Assembly: GCF_012371325.1 (NCBI RefSeq)
Contig: NZ_JAAZQX010000012.1
Span: 1 to 64,000 of the forward strand
DNA length: 64,000 nt
Direction of reading: 5' to 3'
Source of the DNA: Acinetobacter sp. A2
GTDB taxonomy: Bacteria > Pseudomonadota > Gammaproteobacteria > Pseudomonadales > Moraxellaceae
Positions 61,390 through 64,000 of this stretch are shown here, in pieces (positions within the stretch are counted from its first letter, which is position 1; each line of letters starts with the position of its first letter). The translations under genes and the position numbers were made by a program. Below the pieces are notes generated by a model. The model was not told the DNA's origin, did no database searches, and saw nothing but the letters and a program-made list of their open reading frames with translations.

Positions 61390-62004
61390 ATGTCCAAGAA
61401 GTTACCTATTTACTTCTCTGATGCTGCTTGGTCGTCATTACAAAAAATTATGGGTACTGAAGGCAAGCCTAGCCCAACCTTAAACTCCATTCTAGAGCAG
61501 ATGGAACTGCTGAATAAACAAGACTTTCAGCCTGTTTGCAAACGTACCGTTTTACCGCTTCCAGTTGCCGTCGAATCCATTCCTGCAGGCTTTCCCTCTC
61601 CTGCCCAAGACTATATTGATAAAAATATTGATCTGAATGAGTATCTAATTTCCAATGAAAATGCGACCTTTTTAAATGTGGTACGCACCACATCTATGAT
61701 TAATGCCGGGCTTGAATACGGCGATATTGTATTGGTAGATCGCAGCAAAGAAGCCAAACACCGCAGCATTGTAGTGGCCCTAATTGACCAAAAAGACTTA
61801 ACCATTAAACGCTTGATGATTACCGCCAAAATGTCCAAAAGTGAGTTGGTGGAACATTTTGGTGAAGACTACGACCCTGCTACTTTGCCTGATGCTTGGC
61901 TCAAAGCTGAAAGCCCTGACTATGACAGTATTTATTTGAAAGATGGGCAAACGTTTGAAGTCTTTGCCGTGGTGACTTGGAACTTAAAAAACCTGATGGC
62001 TTAA
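61390..62004 (+). CDS. umuD: UmuDAb-type UmuD (self-cleaving SOS regulator / Pol V accessory)
   Basis: From the ATG at 61390 the product is 204 residues, longer than E. coli UmuD (139) and equal to the Acinetobacter UmuDAb type. It has an extra N-terminal region (MSKKLPIYFSDAAWSSLQKI) that serves as a DNA-binding domain in that group. The S24 peptidase part shows cleavage bond Ala66-Gly67 in ESIPAGFPSPAQDY, catalytic Ser102 in VVRTTSMINAGLEYGD and Lys140 in LTIKRL. Acinetobacter lacks LexA and uses UmuDAb as a damage-responsive repressor. It lies 40 bases before umuC. Confidence 0.92.
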   Translation: MSKKLPIYFSDAAWSSLQKIMGTEGKPSPTLNSILEQMELLNKQDFQPVCKRTVLPLPVAVESIPAGFPSPAQDYIDKNIDLNEYLISNENATFLNVVRTTSMINAGLEYGDIVLVDRSKEAKHRSIVVALIDQKDLTIKRLMITAKMSKSELVEHFGEDYDPATLPDAWLKAESPDYDSIYLKDGQTFEVFAVVTWNLKNLMA

Positions 62005-62044
62005 ACCCGCACACCATAATAAAAGCCAAATAAGCAGAATATTC

Positions 62045-63340
62045 ATGAAACCTTTAAAGCAAATTTTTGCGCTCATTGACATTAATAATTGTTATGTGAG
62101 CTGTGAACGGCTGTTTCAACCACATCTGAATCATCGTCCAGTGGTGGTCTTGTCCAATAACGATGGTTGTGTGGTGTCACGTTCCGAAGAAGCCAAACAA
62201 CTCGGTATAAAAATGGCTGTGCCTTTTTATCAAATTCAAGAGCAGATCAAACAACACAATATTGCCGTCTTTTCGAGTAACTATGCTCTCTATGCAGAAA
62301 TGTCCAGACGTTTTAATAATACGATTCAACAGTTTGTTAGTGCCAAAGACATTGAAATTTATTCAATTGATGAAACCTTTATTGAACTGAGTTCGTATTC
62401 TCAAACCGATTTAAATGAATTGGCACAAGAAATTAAAGCAACTTTATGGAAATGGCTGGCTCTACCTGTCTGTGTGGGTATCGGTCACAGTAAAACTGAA
62501 GCAAAACTGGCCAATCATATTGCCAAGAAAAATAGCTATTTCAACGGCGTGTGCAATTTAATAGATATGGATTTATGTAGCAAAGAAGCCTTATTTCAAC
62601 TCATTGATGTTGATGAAGTCTGGGGCGTGGGCCGAAAACTTGCAAAAAAACTGCATGCTTTAAAGATTCATTCTGTATTTGATTTAGCGATCAGTGATCC
62701 TGAACACATGGAACGTAAATTTTCAATTTTAATGAAAAAAACCATATTGGAGCTAACAGGTACGCCGTGTATTGAACTGGAACAAACCACAGCCAGTAAA
62801 CAGCAAATCATCAGCTCACGTTCTTTTGGACAACGAGTCACCGACATTCATGCACTTTCGGAAGCACTGAGCGATTATTTACAATCTGCTGTGCAAAGGC
62901 TTAGAGCAGAAAAAAACTTATGTTCCTGTATGATTATTTTTGCGCAATCTAGTCGTTTTGATCAGCGCCAAGCTTTTTACAATCAATCGGTGACCATTGC
63001 CTTTAATGAGCCAACAGATTCTGCCTTAATCATGAACAAAGCCATCATGAAGCATATCTCTACCCTATTTCAGGAAGGTATTGCCTTTAAAAAGTGTGGT
63101 GTGATTTTAACGGGAATTGAGCCTAAACAAGGCTACATTCACGACTTACTTGCAGATACAGAGCAGATTAAAAAGCAGGAACACTTACAACAAGTGTTGG
63201 ATAACGTTAAAAATAAGTTTGGCACACAAAAACTTGCCATTGGTGCATGTAAATTGCAAGACCGTACATGGGCTATGAATCGCAGCAAGCTAAGTCCTAA
63301 TTATTTTAGCTGGGAAGGCTTATTGGCACTTGGCGATTAG
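62045..63340 (+). CDS. umuC: UmuC, catalytic subunit of translesion DNA polymerase V
   Basis: This 431-residue Y-family polymerase has the palm motif ALIDINNCYVSCERLFQPHL, the catalytic pair SIDETFIELSSYS, and the helix-hairpin-helix DEVWGVGRKLAKKLHAL. The little-finger domain and the UmuC C-terminal DUF4113-type region (GVILTGIEPKQGYIHDLLAD, then ACKLQDRTWAMNRSKLSPNY) follow. Length and motifs match intact UmuC. It probably forms an operon with umuD and is induced by DNA damage, supporting stress mutagenesis. Confidence 0.94.
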   Translation: MKPLKQIFALIDINNCYVSCERLFQPHLNHRPVVVLSNNDGCVVSRSEEAKQLGIKMAVPFYQIQEQIKQHNIAVFSSNYALYAEMSRRFNNTIQQFVSAKDIEIYSIDETFIELSSYSQTDLNELAQEIKATLWKWLALPVCVGIGHSKTEAKLANHIAKKNSYFNGVCNLIDMDLCSKEALFQLIDVDEVWGVGRKLAKKLHALKIHSVFDLAISDPEHMERKFSILMKKTILELTGTPCIELEQTTASKQQIISSRSFGQRVTDIHALSEALSDYLQSAVQRLRAEKNLCSCMIIFAQSSRFDQRQAFYNQSVTIAFNEPTDSALIMNKAIMKHISTLFQEGIAFKKCGVILTGIEPKQGYIHDLLADTEQIKKQEHLQQVLDNVKNKFGTQKLAIGACKLQDRTWAMNRSKLSPNYFSWEGLLALGD

Positions 63341-63419
63341 TGCTTTTTTTGTTGTTATCTGATTCGTCTTTGATAGCGTCTAGATCTGCTTTAATTGTGA
63401 AGAAAAGATATTCATAAAA

Positions 63420-63462
63420 CTCATCCGAACAAACATCTTTTTGCAATGCTTGTTTGGATGAG
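63420..63462 (-). terminator. Hairpin between umuC and the YcaO-like gene
   Basis: CTCATCCgAACAAaCAT pairs with ATGcTTGTTtGGATGAG (two mismatches) around a short loop, and on the - strand is followed by TTTTATG. It suits termination of the - strand gene ending at 63482. Confidence 0.6.
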
Positions 63463-63481
63463 CGCACTGGCTTAAGCAAAA

Positions 63482-64000
63482 TCAGCCTTCGTTTAGTCCG
63501 ACAAACTTAGCACGTGCTTTATGCAGTTTTTTATAGCTTTCAATCAAACGTAAGTGACGATCTAAGCCTTCAAGTTGCATATTGGTTTCAGTTAGACCAT
63601 AGAAACGTACTGTACCTTCAACTGAGCCCATGACTGCATCCATACGTTCATTGCCAAACATACGGCGGAAATTAACTGCATAATCGGCAATATCCATTTC
63701 ATCATCTAAAATGACTTCAAGCACGACATTCATACATTGATAGAACAAGCCACGTTCTACGGTATTGGTGTTGTATTGTAAAAATGCTTCGACCAAATCT
63801 TTAGCTTCTTCAAACTGTTCTAATGCCAGATAAATCAATAGCTTTAATTCAAGGATGGTCAGTTGTCCCCAAACTGTATTGTCATCAAACTCAATACCAA
63901 TCAGGGTTTTAATTTCGGTATAGTCATCCAGCTCACATTCTTCCAAACGCTCAACCAAGGCTTCAAGTTGGGCGTCATCCAAACGGTGTAAATTCAAAAT
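63482..64000 (-). CDS. C-terminal part of a probable YcaO-family protein (5' end outside window)
   Basis: The frame is open to the last base of the window. The apparent start at 63997 is only a TTG codon (Leu), preceded by an Ile codon, so this is the C-terminal 172 residues of a longer protein. The segment is helical, with repeats of TPR style (GQLTILELKLLIYLALEQFE, AFLQYNTNTVERGLFYQCMN) and an end NFRRMFGNERMDAVMGSVEG...FYGLTETNMQLEGLDRHLRL. This resembles the C-terminal domain of the YcaO/OsmC-YcaO proteins linked to beta-methylthiolation of ribosomal protein S12. The YcaO ATP-binding domain is outside the window, so the call is tentative. Confidence 0.6.
   Translation of the reverse strand: MLNLHRLDDAQLEALVERLEECELDDYTEIKTLIGIEFDDNTVWGQLTILELKLLIYLALEQFEEAKDLVEAFLQYNTNTVERGLFYQCMNVVLEVILDDEMDIADYAVNFRRMFGNERMDAVMGSVEGTVRFYGLTETNMQLEGLDRHLRLIESYKKLHKARAKFVGLNEG

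Overview
The window looks like a chromosomal stretch of an Acinetobacter species. The evidence is the set of gene families: a UmuD of the long regulatory UmuDAb type next to umuC, the MetE-core/DUF1852 methionine synthase pair (MesD/MesX), a betI-betB-betA cluster divergent from a BCCT transporter, ISNCY (IS1202-like), IS66, IS30 and IS3 family remnants, and the AT-rich intergenic style of this genus. No tRNA, rRNA or CRISPR array was seen.

Layout. 1-10.7 kb is a defence-type island: the end of a SAM methyltransferase, an HNH endonuclease gene cut by an in-frame stop codon, a type I restriction-modification operon (hsdM, hsdS, a lipoprotein gene, hsdR), and a divergently oriented two-gene operon of unrecognised glycine-zipper membrane proteins, one with a possible PD-(D/E)xK-like nuclease motif set. 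10.8-24.7 kb is a patchwork of mobile-element debris and survivors: an IS3-type remnant, a SWIM/SNF2 helicase, a decapitated hipA joined to an IS30 fragment, a large CACHE-PAS-GGDEF-EAL protein, a decayed ISNCY copy and an intact ISNCY copy with a 6-bp target duplication, a TetR/hydrolase pair with two operators, and a deletion scar joining half a TonB receptor to half a hydrolase.

25-31.5 kb holds a TauE/SafE permease, a flavin reductase, the oxygen-dependent methionine synthase pair MesD/MesX, an OmpA-like lipoprotein, and an Abi_2/AbiF-type HEPN gene with a nonsense mutation, preceded by a promoter and a hairpin-plus-T-run RNA that resembles an ncRNA/toxin arrangement. 31.7-37.5 kb is a periplasmic disulfide cluster (dsbG, an Lgt-like/TlpA fusion, dsbD) divergent from a two-component system whose response regulator carries a one-base frameshift. 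37.5-45.2 kb is a TorF-type porin, the glycine betaine synthesis genes betA, betB and betI with a perfect palindromic operator, betT, and a MarC family protein.

45.2-53.5 kb is a six-gene valine/isobutyryl-CoA degradation operon (mmsA, mmsB, acyl-CoA synthetase, acyl-CoA dehydrogenase, enoyl-CoA hydratase, 3-hydroxyisobutyryl-CoA hydrolase) with a divergent LysR regulator and a 16-bp palindrome between them. 53.6-57 kb has a DJ-1/PfpI protein, a PP2C-phosphatase/kinase fusion whose former nitrite-transporter neighbour survives only as a 3' end fused in frame to an IS66 TnpA start, and two IS66 ends in tandem. 57-64 kb has a TonB siderophore receptor, an APH-like kinase, an unknown protein, umuDC, and the C-terminal part of a probable YcaO-family protein running off the window.

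A recurring theme is inactivation of defence and toxin genes (HNH endonuclease, AbiF, hipA, a RelE-like remnant) beside intact housekeeping and catabolic operons. The most interesting unexplained elements are the 8.4-10.7 kb membrane-protein pair and the AbiF RNA/protein locus.
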